From positions 24,478,075 through 24,542,074 of the forward strand of contig NC_026658.2 of NCBI RefSeq assembly GCF_000004075.3: 64,000 nucleotides of DNA, read 5' to 3'. The stretch's first letter is position 1. Each line of letters opens with the position of its first letter. This document shows, piece after piece, positions 1 to 11,753 of this stretch. Source of the stretch: Cucumis sativus (Eukaryota; Streptophyta; Magnoliopsida; Cucurbitales; Cucurbitaceae). The notes beneath the pieces were generated by a model that was not told the DNA's origin, did no database searches, and saw only the letters and a program-made list of their open reading frames with translations. Position numbers and translations under genes: made by a program.

Positions 1-233
1 ATGAAAAGGAGATTCTAAAATTTGAATTGATACATATAGATTATTAATATTTTGGTGTGAAATTGCATAAATGGTGTTGTTTTTTGTTAGTTGTTGAAGG
101 AAATGAAAGATTAGAGAAAAAGAGAAAAGAAAAGGAAAGGAAAAAGAGAGAAAAATTGAAGAGTCTTTGAAGGTTGGTCTCCTGAAGAAGACTGGTATTA
201 AAGGTGGGCCCAGGCGGAATGAGAAACGGAAAG

Positions 234-237
<4 letters not shown>

Positions 238-279
<42 letters not shown>

Positions 280-535
280 AAAATTTGAAAAAAGAATTGG
301 TTGAAGAAGAAGAAATAATAAGGGAATCCAAGGTAAGAGGTAAGAGGTAAAGAAAAGAAAGAAAAGAAAGAAAAGAAAGAAAAAGAAAGAAAAGAAATGG
401 AAAGCAGAAGGGACCCAGTAACCCCACCACCTCACTCAATGACTTTTGCATTAAAAGGTGTTAAAGGTCAACTCTATCCCACTGTCTCCAACTAATAATA
501 TATCTTGTCCTTTCTCTCTCTCTCTCTCTCTCTCT
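238..535. repeat. GA and CT microsatellites with purine tract
   Basis: An uninterrupted (GA)n run occupies about 238-277, an (AAAGA)n-like purine tract about 343-400 and a (CT)n run about 511-535. The GA and CT runs are complementary and lie about 240 bases apart, so the single strands could pair. The DNA from here to 860 is strongly strand-asymmetric, purine-rich and then pyrimidine-rich, a common look for plant promoter and 5' leader DNA. It lies 375-670 bases before the WRKY start codon. Confidence 0.9.
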
Positions 536-740
536 ATTCCCGATTTCACCGAGTCCTCAATCTAACGGCTATTCTCAACCCTTTTGACCTTATCTCTCTC
601 TCCCCACAAATTTAAAACCCTCATCACCCCTTTTTAAACACAAGGGTCAAACCTCCTGACATTTCCCTCTTACGTGCTCCCTTCTCATTTGCTCTACCCT
701 TTGACGGCACACGGACCACAATCCACACCTCACTTTGACT
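466..740. promoter_or_regulatory. W-box cluster upstream of the WRKY gene
   Basis: Four canonical W-boxes (TTGAC followed by C or T, either strand) sit at 466-471 (minus), 584-589 (plus), 645-650 (minus) and 735-740 (plus). A further TTGAC core is at 701-705. W-boxes are the known binding site of WRKY proteins, and WRKY promoters are often auto- or cross-regulated through them. Function here is inferred from motif density only. Confidence 0.55.
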
Positions 741-857
741 CCAATCCTTTCCTTCCCTAATTCTCTTTTCATCTTCTCTCTTTTCTTCCTTTCCTTTCCT
801 CCTCACCACTTTCTTCTTCTCTCCCAATTTCACTTCCCTTTTCCTTTTTCCTCTCAA

Positions 858-865
858 TATAAATA
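858..865 (+). promoter_or_regulatory. TATA box of the WRKY gene
   Basis: TATAAATA lies 44 bases before the chosen start codon at 909, after a long pyrimidine patch. This spacing implies a very short 5' leader of roughly 15-20 bases if used with normal 30-base geometry. A more distal start site in the CT-rich DNA is also possible. Confidence 0.45.
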
Positions 866-908
866 CTCCCTTTTCTTTCCATTCCATATGCTTCTTCTTA
901 ACAATAAC

Positions 909-2467
<1,559 letters not shown>

Positions 2468-2504
2468 TAGTCAACTCATCCAACGGCCACAAATCTCCAT
2501 CAAT

Positions 2505-2537
<33 letters not shown>

Positions 2538-4354
2538 AAAACAAAATATATATATAATTTGGAAAGCTACAGGTTAAATTTATAGGGACCAATAGTCAAC
2601 GCTACGGCTTCAGCACCGTCTCCAAGAAGATTAGTAGTGGGTGCGTTGTGCTGTCCGTCTATATAGAAAATTAGGGATATGCCCCTTTGTGTTCCCTCTC
2701 TCTCTCTCTCATGAAGGTTTTTCTTTCTTTTGGGGATTTGGAAATTTGAAGGGTGTGGGAGTGGGAAGAGGGAAGAGGGAAGAGGGAAGAGGAAAGGCAT
2801 GGGACGGTGGGATTTGGTGGGTGTTGAGTCACGCTACTTAGTGGGCCTTTTTGTTTTTATAAACTTTCATATGCTCTCGAATATTAATATTCCTTCAGAA
2901 TTTTTTTTTATCTTTATATCATATTGGATTAGATGGTGGATTTATTATATATATATATGTATGTATAAACAACAAACAAAATATCCCACCTTTATTCCTT
3001 CCTCCATTTCCATTTCCATTTCCACCCAATTTTTATTCTTCTATGTAAATTTTCCCATTTATTTATAAAACTAATTAGCAAACGTTTCGATCCATGGGGT
3101 TCTTCTGGATTATAATTTGTAGAGCAATGCTTTGTCGTTTGCCAAGAAGCTTCGTGGTCAGATCTAAATAGAGAGGCAGAGATTCTGTGTCTTCGTGTAG
3201 TTGAATAATTGTGTGCTTTTTCTTAATAAAAGGTGAATAAAAAAAGTGTTATTTTCCCTCACTGGGGCTGGGTTTCACTCCACTTGGGCTCATTGACACT
3301 GGCCCAAGCTCATAAGGGTCATGAGAACTATTCATGATCCATTCACTTGCATGTATGCTTCTCTGCCATTTGATTATGGGAAAGAAAGTAAACTATGGAT
3401 TGGTTCATTGGTTCACCAATTACAGTCCAACATACGAAATTTAGTTTTCGTTATAGATTCTTTTTAATAAAATATGTCAAACATGTCTATACCTTTTCAA
3501 TATAGAAGTGAAAAAGGGGGCTGATTTTAAATGTGTACCAAGACCATTGAGTTCTTGTTCCACTAAGGCAGAGTCCCAGCTGTATCCAATAACGCAATCG
3601 TATTTATCATCTTAAGATAATGGAATCCAATGGGGAAAAAGGTGACTTCAATAAAGAAAAATAGTTGACTTTCATAAGACCTATCTCGATCCCCCAATAG
3701 AAGACTGTTGTTCTTTACAACTCACACTGAATAATGTATGCTCTCAACAATTATCATGATGTTATACTCGTAACAAATCATAGTCTAAATGCAAGATTAA
3801 ATATTATTAATTATTTAGATCTGTACGAGTTCACTTTACATAATACTAAAGAGGAACAATATGTAAAGCAAGCTGATTTAAAGATGAAATTGTTGTCATA
3901 TCCTATTGAATCATATCTTCAATTTGATGAGCATTTTATGCGATGGTGGTCTTTTATACATAGGCACGCTTCATAATAGTTTTTTTTTTTTTTATCATTA
4001 CCATTTGGCTTATGTTTTCAGTGTTGGGACTTGGAAGTCCTGGACCCATTTTCTTGTAAAGTTTGGGATCCTTGATTTCCACTTTTGTACTGTAACATAA
4101 TAACATAACTTTTTGGCTTTTGGTTTTATGCTTTATAAACATGACGTTAAAATTAACCTACCAATTTATAAACCCATACCTACTCTGCTTCAAGTTTCAA
4201 ACCAAAGAGGTTTCCAGCATATCCTTTTCTTTTAGCTAGTGCTCAGTTTCTTATATATAACAGGCTGTTTTTAAGGACACTTGGTTTGATTTTGCCACCT
4301 CTATGCTTTTAAAATCCTGAATAACTACAAAGCAAGCAATTTGTTGGGTTGATT
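2468..4354. other. Intergenic region between WRKY and LRR genes
   Basis: It begins with the WRKY 3' untranslated DNA, including a (TA)n run at about 2507-2535 only 40 bases after the stop codon. A CT run lies near 2696-2711, GGGAAGA-type repeats near 2762-2795 and TTCCAT repeats near 3003-3025. Two AATAAAA-like signals occur near 3223-3240. The remainder is AT-rich, with no coding signal I could recognise. The right end is the promoter of the LRR gene. Confidence 0.7.
4250..4260 (+). promoter_or_regulatory. TATA box of the LRR gene
   Basis: The string TTATATATAACA lies about 95-105 bases before the start codon at 4355, a normal distance for a plant TATA box plus short leader. No other motif was identified with confidence. 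Confidence 0.45.
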
Positions 4355-5656
4355 ATGAATAACATACCTTCTAGAGTTTTGCTGTTTCTGTTCTTCAACC
4401 TGTTTTGTTCTTTGGTAATCCACGCCATAGCCAGCGGTACCAACAGCAAGACGCAAGATTTCAAAGTAGGTAGCACCAGAAGTTCGGGAAAAGGCTGTGA
4501 TCACAGCTGGTCTCACTGTAAGCAGCCGATAACTCCTCAGCCATCTTCTCTTTTGCCTGTAGAAGCAGAGGTTTTGACATTCGAAGATCTGAGGCTTTCA
4601 GTGGTGTATCCTGTGATTCAAAAATTCAAGTCAATTATCACCTCGGATCCTCTAGGAATCACTAAAACATGGGTTGGATCGGATATATGCAACTACAAAG
4701 GGTTTTACTGTGACAACCCACCGGACAACAAGTCTGCAACCGCGGTCGCATCCATCGACTTCAATGGCTTTCAACTCAGTGCACCATCCCTCGATGGCTT
4801 CCTCGATCAACTGCCAGACATTGCTGTTTTTCATGCCAATTCCAACAATTTTTCTGGCACCATCTCCACGAACATTGCCAAGCTCCCTTACCTATACGAG
4901 CTGGATGTGAGCAACAACCGATTATCTGGTCCTTTTCCCACTGCTGTTATTGGTATGAACAGCCTCACGTTCTTGGACCTTCGTTTCAATTTCTTTACTG
5001 GGTCAGTCCCACCTCAAGTCTTCGTGCAGGACCTTGATTTTCTCCTCATCAACAACAACAATTTCATGCAAAGTCTCCCAGACAGTCTTTCCATCACCCA
5101 TATTCTCTATCTCACCTTAGCCAACAATAGATTCAGTGGACCAATTCCTGGTGGCATTGTGAAAGCTTTGACATCTCTGACTGAGGTTCTGCTCTTAAAC
5201 AACTCATTAACAGGGTGTTTGCCGTATGAGTTAGGATCACTTGACGAAGCAATTGTGTTTGATGCCGGCCATAACCAACTAACAGGACCATTGCCCCTTT
5301 CGTTGGGTTGCCTAAAGAGCGTGGAGCAGTTGAATTTCGCAGGAAATCTACTGTATGGAATGGTGCCGGAAATGGTTTGTGCGCTCAGACATCTGGTAAA
5401 TCTAACTTTATCGGACAATTATTTCACAGTTGTTGGGCCACTGTGTCGGATTTTGATAGGGAGAGGAGTGTTAAATATTAGGAACAATTGCATTCCAGAT
5501 CTTCCTTTCCAGAGACCAATTATTGAATGTGCAAAATTCTTGGCATTTCCCAGAATTTGCCCTCGCATGTGGTCTTATACTTTAATGCCCTGCATGCTTC
5601 CCCCTTTCAATCCCCCAATTTCTTCCATTCCCAAATATTGGCCACATTTTCCCTAG
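4355..5656 (+). CDS. Secreted leucine-rich repeat protein, LRX-type LRR without extensin tail
   Basis: A single exon of 433 residues. Residues 1-27 form a hydrophobic signal peptide ([17 protein letters not shown]). A Cys-containing N-terminal cap (W106, C112, C119, in the pattern [14 protein letters not shown]) precedes about ten plant-type LRRs from roughly residue 130 to 375, with repeated LxxLxLxxNxxSGxxP units. A Cys-containing C-terminal cap follows ([14 protein letters not shown], then three more Cys). There is no transmembrane segment and no kinase. Cap and repeat organisation match the LRR half of leucine-rich repeat extensins and the At4g06744-like group; LRX proteins are cell-wall proteins that bind RALF peptides. 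The Ser-Pro repeat (extensin) tail of true LRX proteins is absent, with only a short Pro-containing end. The likely site is the apoplast or cell wall; the ligand is unknown. Confidence 0.88.
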   Translation: MNNIPSRVLLFLFFNLFCSLVIHAIASGTNSKTQDFKVGSTRSSGKGCDHSWSHCKQPITPQPSSLLPVEAEVLTFEDLRLSVVYPVIQKFKSIITSDPLGITKTWVGSDICNYKGFYCDNPPDNKSATAVASIDFNGFQLSAPSLDGFLDQLPDIAVFHANSNNFSGTISTNIAKLPYLYELDVSNNRLSGPFPTAVIGMNSLTFLDLRFNFFTGSVPPQVFVQDLDFLLINNNNFMQSLPDSLSITHILYLTLANNRFSGPIPGGIVKALTSLTEVLLLNNSLTGCLPYELGSLDEAIVFDAGHNQLTGPLPLSLGCLKSVEQLNFAGNLLYGMVPEMVCALRHLVNLTLSDNYFTVVGPLCRILIGRGVLNIRNNCIPDLPFQRPIIECAKFLAFPRICPRMWSYTLMPCMLPPFNPPISSIPKYWPHFP

Positions 5657-6756
5657 TTTTATACATTCCGAGTCTCATCTCGGAAGCGCATTGCCTATGT
5701 TTTTCAATTGTAATTCCAAGAATATTCTCAGTAACATCTTTCATCAACCCCACAGCAAGGGGGAAAATTCATTATTGAGATTCCTAACTAAGAACATCTT
5801 CCGACGAGACTTATCCGAGGCATTCATATTTTGGCTTGTTTAACCCTAACTAAGCAGATAAATAGAGATACCTGTTACGAAAATCCATATCACCGTGGGG
5901 GAACGCTGAATGCTTGTTGGGTAAGCCTAATTAGTGGAAGGAAGCTATGCCTTTGCGGCTTTCCTCCAACGAGCTCGCCATAGCCATGAGACAAGAAATT
6001 TGTGCATGGGGCAGTGGGGTGTGCGGCAGCACGGCCAGCCCAACTTCTGTTGTTGCCCACTATCTTGGGATTAGTGCTTTGGGTTAGGTATCAATTGTCA
6101 AATATGTAAATGTTTTTAAAAAGTTATAAATATTGATAAATGGATAGCCTCTCCGTTAAAAATATATATAGTAAGAATATATAATCATATAACTTACAAT
6201 ATGAAGAAATTTATTTAGGGACAGATATAAAAATTTGAATCTTTTACTCCAATGCAAGTTATTAGTGGTATCAACCTTCGTCTCGTGTAAAGCAATAAAG
6301 TTAAAGCATTCATATTTATTTGAATATTCCAATTTAAATGGAGTGATATTTACGTAAACTTTAAATTTGCTTTTAATTTCTGTCCAGCGCAAATTTGCAA
6401 TTTTACACCAATTCCATTACTAATTTATTTTTTTAGAACAAGGGAGAAGTTCCTTCAAATTCATTTGTTTTCAATATAAAAAGTTGATTCTGAAAATTGA
6501 TCTCAAATACTAAAAAAGAAAAATAATTTTGGAAAATAAGATATATAAAAAATAAAATTCGTAATTGGATTGTTAGACGAGAGATCGGTGGTGGGTACCA
6601 ATGAGAATTTGCTAGAACCATCTGAGCATATTTCAATTACGAAATCCATAATCAAAATAGAACCCCAAAAGCCAAAACAAACTGTGCGATGCCCTTGATT
6701 TCTCATTGTATAAAAGCAAAGCAATAATACCTTTAGCTTAATTTGCCGATGATACC
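5657..6756. other. Intergenic region with a GC-rich patch
   Basis: The first part is LRR 3' flank. About 5880-6085 is clearly more GC-rich than its surroundings (for example GCGGCTTTCCTCC and GTGCGGCAGCACGGCC), has no long open frame and looks like a fragment of a foreign repeat; I could not assign it to a family. From 6090 to 6750 the DNA is AT-rich and includes the promoter of the next gene. Confidence 0.55.
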
Positions 6757-9197
6757 ATGGACTGTTCGAACTCCGACATGATGGAGGCTGAATTTCCGTC
6801 TATCACAGCCGGCGAACGCGATTCCGTTCGCCACTTACTCACATTAGCTCGTCAATTCATCAATCAACGAAAGCCTTCCCAAGCTCTCCAAGCGGTATTT
6901 TAATATAAACCTCCCTCTCTTTGATTTTTTTTTTTTTTTTTTAATCTTTTCTTCTTCTTTCGAAACCTTTCTGCACTGCCTTCGTTATATTTTTAGCTTC
7001 TTGGTTTTTTCTTTGAACTGTGAATTAAATTACTTCAGTTGAGTTCCGGTTGCTAAATGGGACAGAACAGTCGCTAATAAGGTTTTCTTCCTTGCTTGAC
7101 AAATTGGAGAAAGGTTTCAACTTCTTGTAGAGCCGAATTTTCAGATGATAACTATCATTCGTACATTTCTACTAATTGGGTTTTTCTGTTATTCTTAATC
7201 CATCATTAAAATATCTGCTAAAGAACCCCCTTTTTGACATCCCAATTTCCTCTGAAGGTAGACGAGAAAATACCATCACAATCTGGAGCTTTCTTATTCT
7301 CAGCGTTAAGGATAGCTTGCTTGACTTCCATCTCTGAAAATTCAATTCTGAAGTTTGGAATGATACATCTTTTTTATTTTAATGGTGATAATAACAAACG
7401 CGAATGTCTGAAGCTCAAGAGAGAGGGCAATTTGTGAAATCCCCATTCACTTCTCCCACCAACGCTCACGAGGAAAAAGAACGAAGAACAGTGGGAACGG
7501 AGGACGCAAGTGCTTGAAAGAAGATGGAACGTATTCAAATGCTTCATTTAGTGGCCTTACTAAGAATAAATAAAGTAAATTGAAAAGAAAAATATTTCCC
7601 ATTGACAAGTGTAGTGGCCAATAACTTCGCTGTTATTTCGTACAGCGCTGACAAGAATTCTAGAGCTACGGACCCCAGTTATGTTAGAGTAGATTTTTTG
7701 GGAATCAAAGTAGTATTAGCTTCACTAGGAATTCCATTTTGATGTTGCTCTTTATAGAACTCTTAGAATACCAAAGAGTCCCCTTTTCTTACATCCGTCA
7801 AGTCTATAAGAAGAAAGAATCCGTCACTTTCCTTAGCTCTTTTATGCTCAATGTTAAGGATGGCTTGCTTGGTTTCCATCCCTGAAAATGGCCTTCTGAT
7901 GTTTTTTCATTGATATTTTGGTGCGTTGGATTTATTCTATTAATCAAGCTCTCCTGCGAGATGGGTAGTTCCTTTTGTGGCTAGTTGGGGTGTGTGCTAT
8001 TCGGAGACTTTGAGGTTAGAGAAACAATGAATTTTTTCAAACGCTTGAGAGATCACCGATTGAGGTTTAGTCCTTTGTTTGATTTAGTATGTCCTTGTGT
8101 GCTTTATTAACGAAGCCCTTTCATAATTATGTGTTAACTGTTAAGTCTTATTTCTTTTGATTGGAGTCCCCTTTTATGATTTATCTCCCTTTTTGGGTTC
8201 TGTTTTTGTATACCCATGTGCTATTTTATTTCTTCACAACGAAAGTTTAGTTATTCATAAAAAAAGTCAAGTTGTAGTTAAATTTCAATCAGCATTCTGC
8301 ACAATTGCAACATAAATCTGTCATCACGAACTGATTGCATTGATCTGTATATTTGACATCTGATTCATGACATACTGAAAAACAAAGAAAAAAAACACTA
8401 CGATGGGGTTATATTTGTCAACATTGTTTTGAAAGTAACATTTCAAAGATGAACTGTATTATAGAATTTGAAATGTTTTAAACCTTTCTGTTCATTGACC
8501 TAAAGATGTCTTGCACCTATGTTTACCAATTGTATACTACTCTTTTTTTTGTACAAATGGAATTGTATGTTAACTCATTTTATACCATTAGTTTTCTACC
8601 CGTGTTGATTGAAAAATATATTGACAAACATATGGTATTTTGTACCTTTTAGAAGAAACGATAGTACACATGAATGTAGTTGTAGTAGTCAGCTCAGATG
8701 GCTAAATCAATGGTCAAATCATGGATGGAGCGTATTAGGCTATTAGCTAATACCTTAAAGAACAGAATAAAGAACAATAAATTTTATTAATAGCTTTTGG
8801 CACCTTGTTTGTCATGTTCGAACAGGTTGTAATGGCAATGAGAACTCAAGGTGGGGATGCAGCAGTCTTTCAATCTTTGCATCGTGCAAGGGAGCTATAC
8901 AGAAGTCGGTTACAGGAGACTGCTGATGTTGATCAACTAGCTTCTTTATTTGCAGAGTGTGCTATAGCTGAAGCCCAACAGCCTTTGAACCCTGAACCTA
9001 CTGAAAGTAACAATAATATGTCTAGCTCATCAGTTGTCGATGGTCATGCTAATTCAATTCTGGCAGAAACTGGTAGGATGCAAGTTGTTATGGATGCCTT
9101 CTCAGATGGGAGCAGTTTTATTTGTTTGCAATGTGGGGGTCTTGTTAGTAACCATCGCAAAGATGAGCATTATGCATATTGGTGTGCCCAGATCTAA
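6757..9197 (+). CDS. Conserved small protein of unknown function with a C2HC-like zinc motif
   Basis: Two exons, 6757-6894 and 8826-9197, joined in phase 0, giving 169 residues. The splice sites (GCG/GTATTT and AACAG/GTTGTA) join a continuous helical region: [20 protein letters not shown] runs into [12 protein letters not shown]. The N-terminal 100 residues look all-helical, like a helical-repeat or oligomerisation module, with conserved-looking [13 protein letters not shown] and [15 protein letters not shown] polar, Asn/Ser-rich linker (about 101-120) follows. The C-terminus has C146-x2-C149-x11-H161-x4-C166 ([12 protein letters not shown] then EHYAYWC), a plausible single zinc site. There is no signal peptide or membrane segment. 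I do not recognise a named family; a cytosolic or nuclear protein is most likely. The 1.93-kb intron contains transposon remnants (see separate entries). Use of the first ATG is supported by the frame and by the absence of another upstream. Confidence 0.78.
7221..7358 (-). mobile_element. LINE (non-LTR) reverse transcriptase fragment, antisense in intron
   Basis: The reverse complement reads continuously for about 46 codons, including [20 protein letters not shown] followed by CDGIFSSTF and NWDVKK. This matches the plant L1-type reverse transcriptase block with the usual form E-V-x-x-A-(I/V)-x5-KAPGPDGF...FWD(V/I)(V/K). Here APGPDG is decayed to APDCDG. Only this block survives, so it is a dead fragment. 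It lies antisense to the host gene, inside its intron. Confidence 0.7.
7771..7891 (-). mobile_element. Second, more decayed LINE reverse transcriptase fragment
   Basis: The reverse complement encodes [20 protein letters not shown] then ESDGFF. It is clearly related to the fragment at 7221-7358 in both DNA (GCTTGCTTG, TTTCCATC and CTGAAAAT are shared) and protein, but more diverged. Same orientation, about 550 bases apart. It could be a second insertion or an internal duplication of one element. Confidence 0.6.
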
Positions 9198-11753
9198 CTT
9201 GTTTTAGTGTATCAATCCTCATTCTTGTCTTACCTGGCAAGAAAATATCCTCCAGAACTTGTATTTGTGTCTTTCGATTTGTACATGCCACAGCTGCTCT
9301 TATGTTGGCACACCCCAGTTGTTGTCGATGCTAGCAAGCTAAGGTTTTAAATGGTGTTGCCAATTGTTGTGAGTGAGCTCTTTCTTGAGTAGCTTGCAAC
9401 ATATTCCTCTGTACAACGAGAGAGATAAGAGATATATAAACACGATCAATTTGGTTTGCCAACATCATCCTCATACATAAGTTCTCATTTTAGAAGAGGC
9501 AGTAACCAGACCCATATATGGACTTATTGTATGGAGATAACACCTATTTTTTTCCTTTCTAATCGTATTTCAAGGCCTACCAGGTTTTGCAGATAACATG
9601 GACTGGTGATCGATGTTTTCCATATTCTGATTATTTAATTCTCATGTGGATAGTTTTGGTTTATAATATAGAATCATACAGAAGTATTGCGAGCAACTCG
9701 TATTTATATGCATGTTTTATTTTATGAGTTGCTGACCTTTGTTAATTGAATGAGAGAGGGTCACCGTCGTTTCTTTTTGGTTTTCTTTAAAAGATCAGCG
9801 AGTACTTATAGTTGAATAAATGCATACGCTCACTGAATAATAGGCCTATGTTTCAACAAAGTAGCTTTGTGAACCAAGGATCCAAGAACGACGACTCTTG
9901 TTAAAGTTGTAATATGGTTAGCAAACTGTTGCACTTCAGCTCTCCTTGATGATAACACGATCGAGGCAAATTAAAATATCTATGCACTTAGAATGAATTT
10001 TGTTGACAAGACTTTTTTCCTCCTCCATTGTTTAAATCCAGTGAATGAAGACAGCCGACTATTGAAAGCATGCTCTAAGAGCTTGTTACTCGTCCAGTAA
10101 AGCTGTGTAATTTTAAATTAAGAAGGTAGATGCGTGTGGTAAAAAGTGAAGTAGATTTTTTAAGTTCATGGTATAAGGAGCCGTGAAGGCATAGATTAAC
10201 TGTTCTTAGTTGTGGAGTATACAAACTCTTTATGCCAAGAGTGGAGTTGAAAGTTTGTCGGTGACTTCTATTTCATTTTCTCTAAATAATGTGAATTAAT
10301 GTGTTGCAAATATCAAGTTGATGCTCCTAAGTCAAAAATAAAATAGAGGGGGAGAGTAAAATCCAGTAGTTGGTGGTTTGACAATTTGGCTGAAAATATT
10401 AATACAGATTATTCAAATCATCAAGTTGATGAAAGTTGTTAAAAAGCAGCCTTGCTTTGAATCGTGATAGATTCACATGTCCGATTGTCAATAGGGAGGA
10501 ATTTCATTCAATCCTCATTCTTCTACACGTTTAACATTTGATGCCCCAAATTCCTTGTTCATTATTCAGGAACAATTAAATCCTTTTAAGAGGAATTGAT
10601 ATATAATAAACAAAAAATTAATCAACCGTTTGAATATGAGAATCAAAGAAACTAAAATTTGTTTCGAGTTCGATATCGATTTTATGAGATGTTTTAGGAT
10701 GAGCCATTGGCCAAAAAAGATGCTATTTATGAAAGAACTTGGGAGTGTTTATTTCCGACCATTACTTTCCCATCATCGTTTTTATTTTCCTTTGAATCTT
10801 GAAGAGTGAGATTCATCAACGTCATTCATATCATTTCCTATTCGTCTGCAAGGAAAAGAAGCATATTCTAAAATCAAAGATAGCAAACTTGGTATACACT
10901 TCATAAAGTTTGATTCGAAGATTCTTCTTTTGCTTCAATACAAATACATTTACAAAGCTTCAGTCCTCAAGTAATAAAATTAGTCACACAATAAGATAAA
11001 ACATATTAGAAAGAATTCTGTTTTTTTTTTTTTTTTCTTCCTTCCTCTCCAGCCTAATAGTTCCTTTCAACAAATCAATATTGTATCAAAACGAAGAAAA
11101 ACCAAATGCCTAAAAAGAAAAAACCTTCCGTACGTATGCCTGCATTCCTTTTCTTGTTATTGACAAGATATACAAAGGAGCGGGAAGAACATTAGAAAAC
11201 TTTCTTGGGCGAGTTCACTATCTATCCATTGTATCTATGCTCGCCCTGTTCCCGCACTTGCGGCCTTCTTAGCTAGTCAGATGACCCCATTTTGTAGCAT
11301 CCACACAAGCTTTACAAGATGCTTCAAATGTGATAACCACGACGAAAAAGAATCCAAAATCACAAATCTACCAAAATGGTTTTCCATTTAAGAAATATGC
11401 AGATATCTCATTAGTCTGACTTTAGCTGCTGTCATTGGAGAAAGGTCATGTCAGGTTCAAGTAGATAAAAATAGATGAATCAGATGACATTAAATATAAA
11501 AAGATATCACTTCAAGTCAGTCTTGCATTCAATGAATCAAAACTGTAGATGCAATTTAACAATGGGATCTATCCAAATATGATCAGAATTTTAACCTACT
11601 CAAATTGATTTTTGAGTATGTAGTTCAACGAAGTGAGTTTAAAAATCAAGAAGAGTACCTGCAGTTATTGCAATTTGTTCCTGTGACATGAGGTGGAATC
11701 ATGGTTGAAAGTCAATGATATTTGGGGGACAATAAACCCGAAACCACCAAATA
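9198..11753. other. Convergent intergenic region
   Basis: Two genes end towards each other here, so the DNA consists of 3' flanks. I see AT-rich sequence, a T-run near 11020-11035 and no open frame with family resemblance. Part of 11000-11753 is presumably the 3' untranslated region of the kinesin gene on the minus strand; no firm poly(A) site can be chosen. Confidence 0.6.

Noticed and set aside
44-451. Minus-strand open frame of 135 codons rich in Ser, Leu and Phe
   Set aside because: It arises from reading the GA/CT and AAAGA repeats; the repeated Ser-Leu run is a microsatellite product.
7234-7437. Plus-strand open frame in the intron of the unknown small gene
   Set aside because: It is the opposite strand of the LINE reverse transcriptase fragment, which gives the better explanation.
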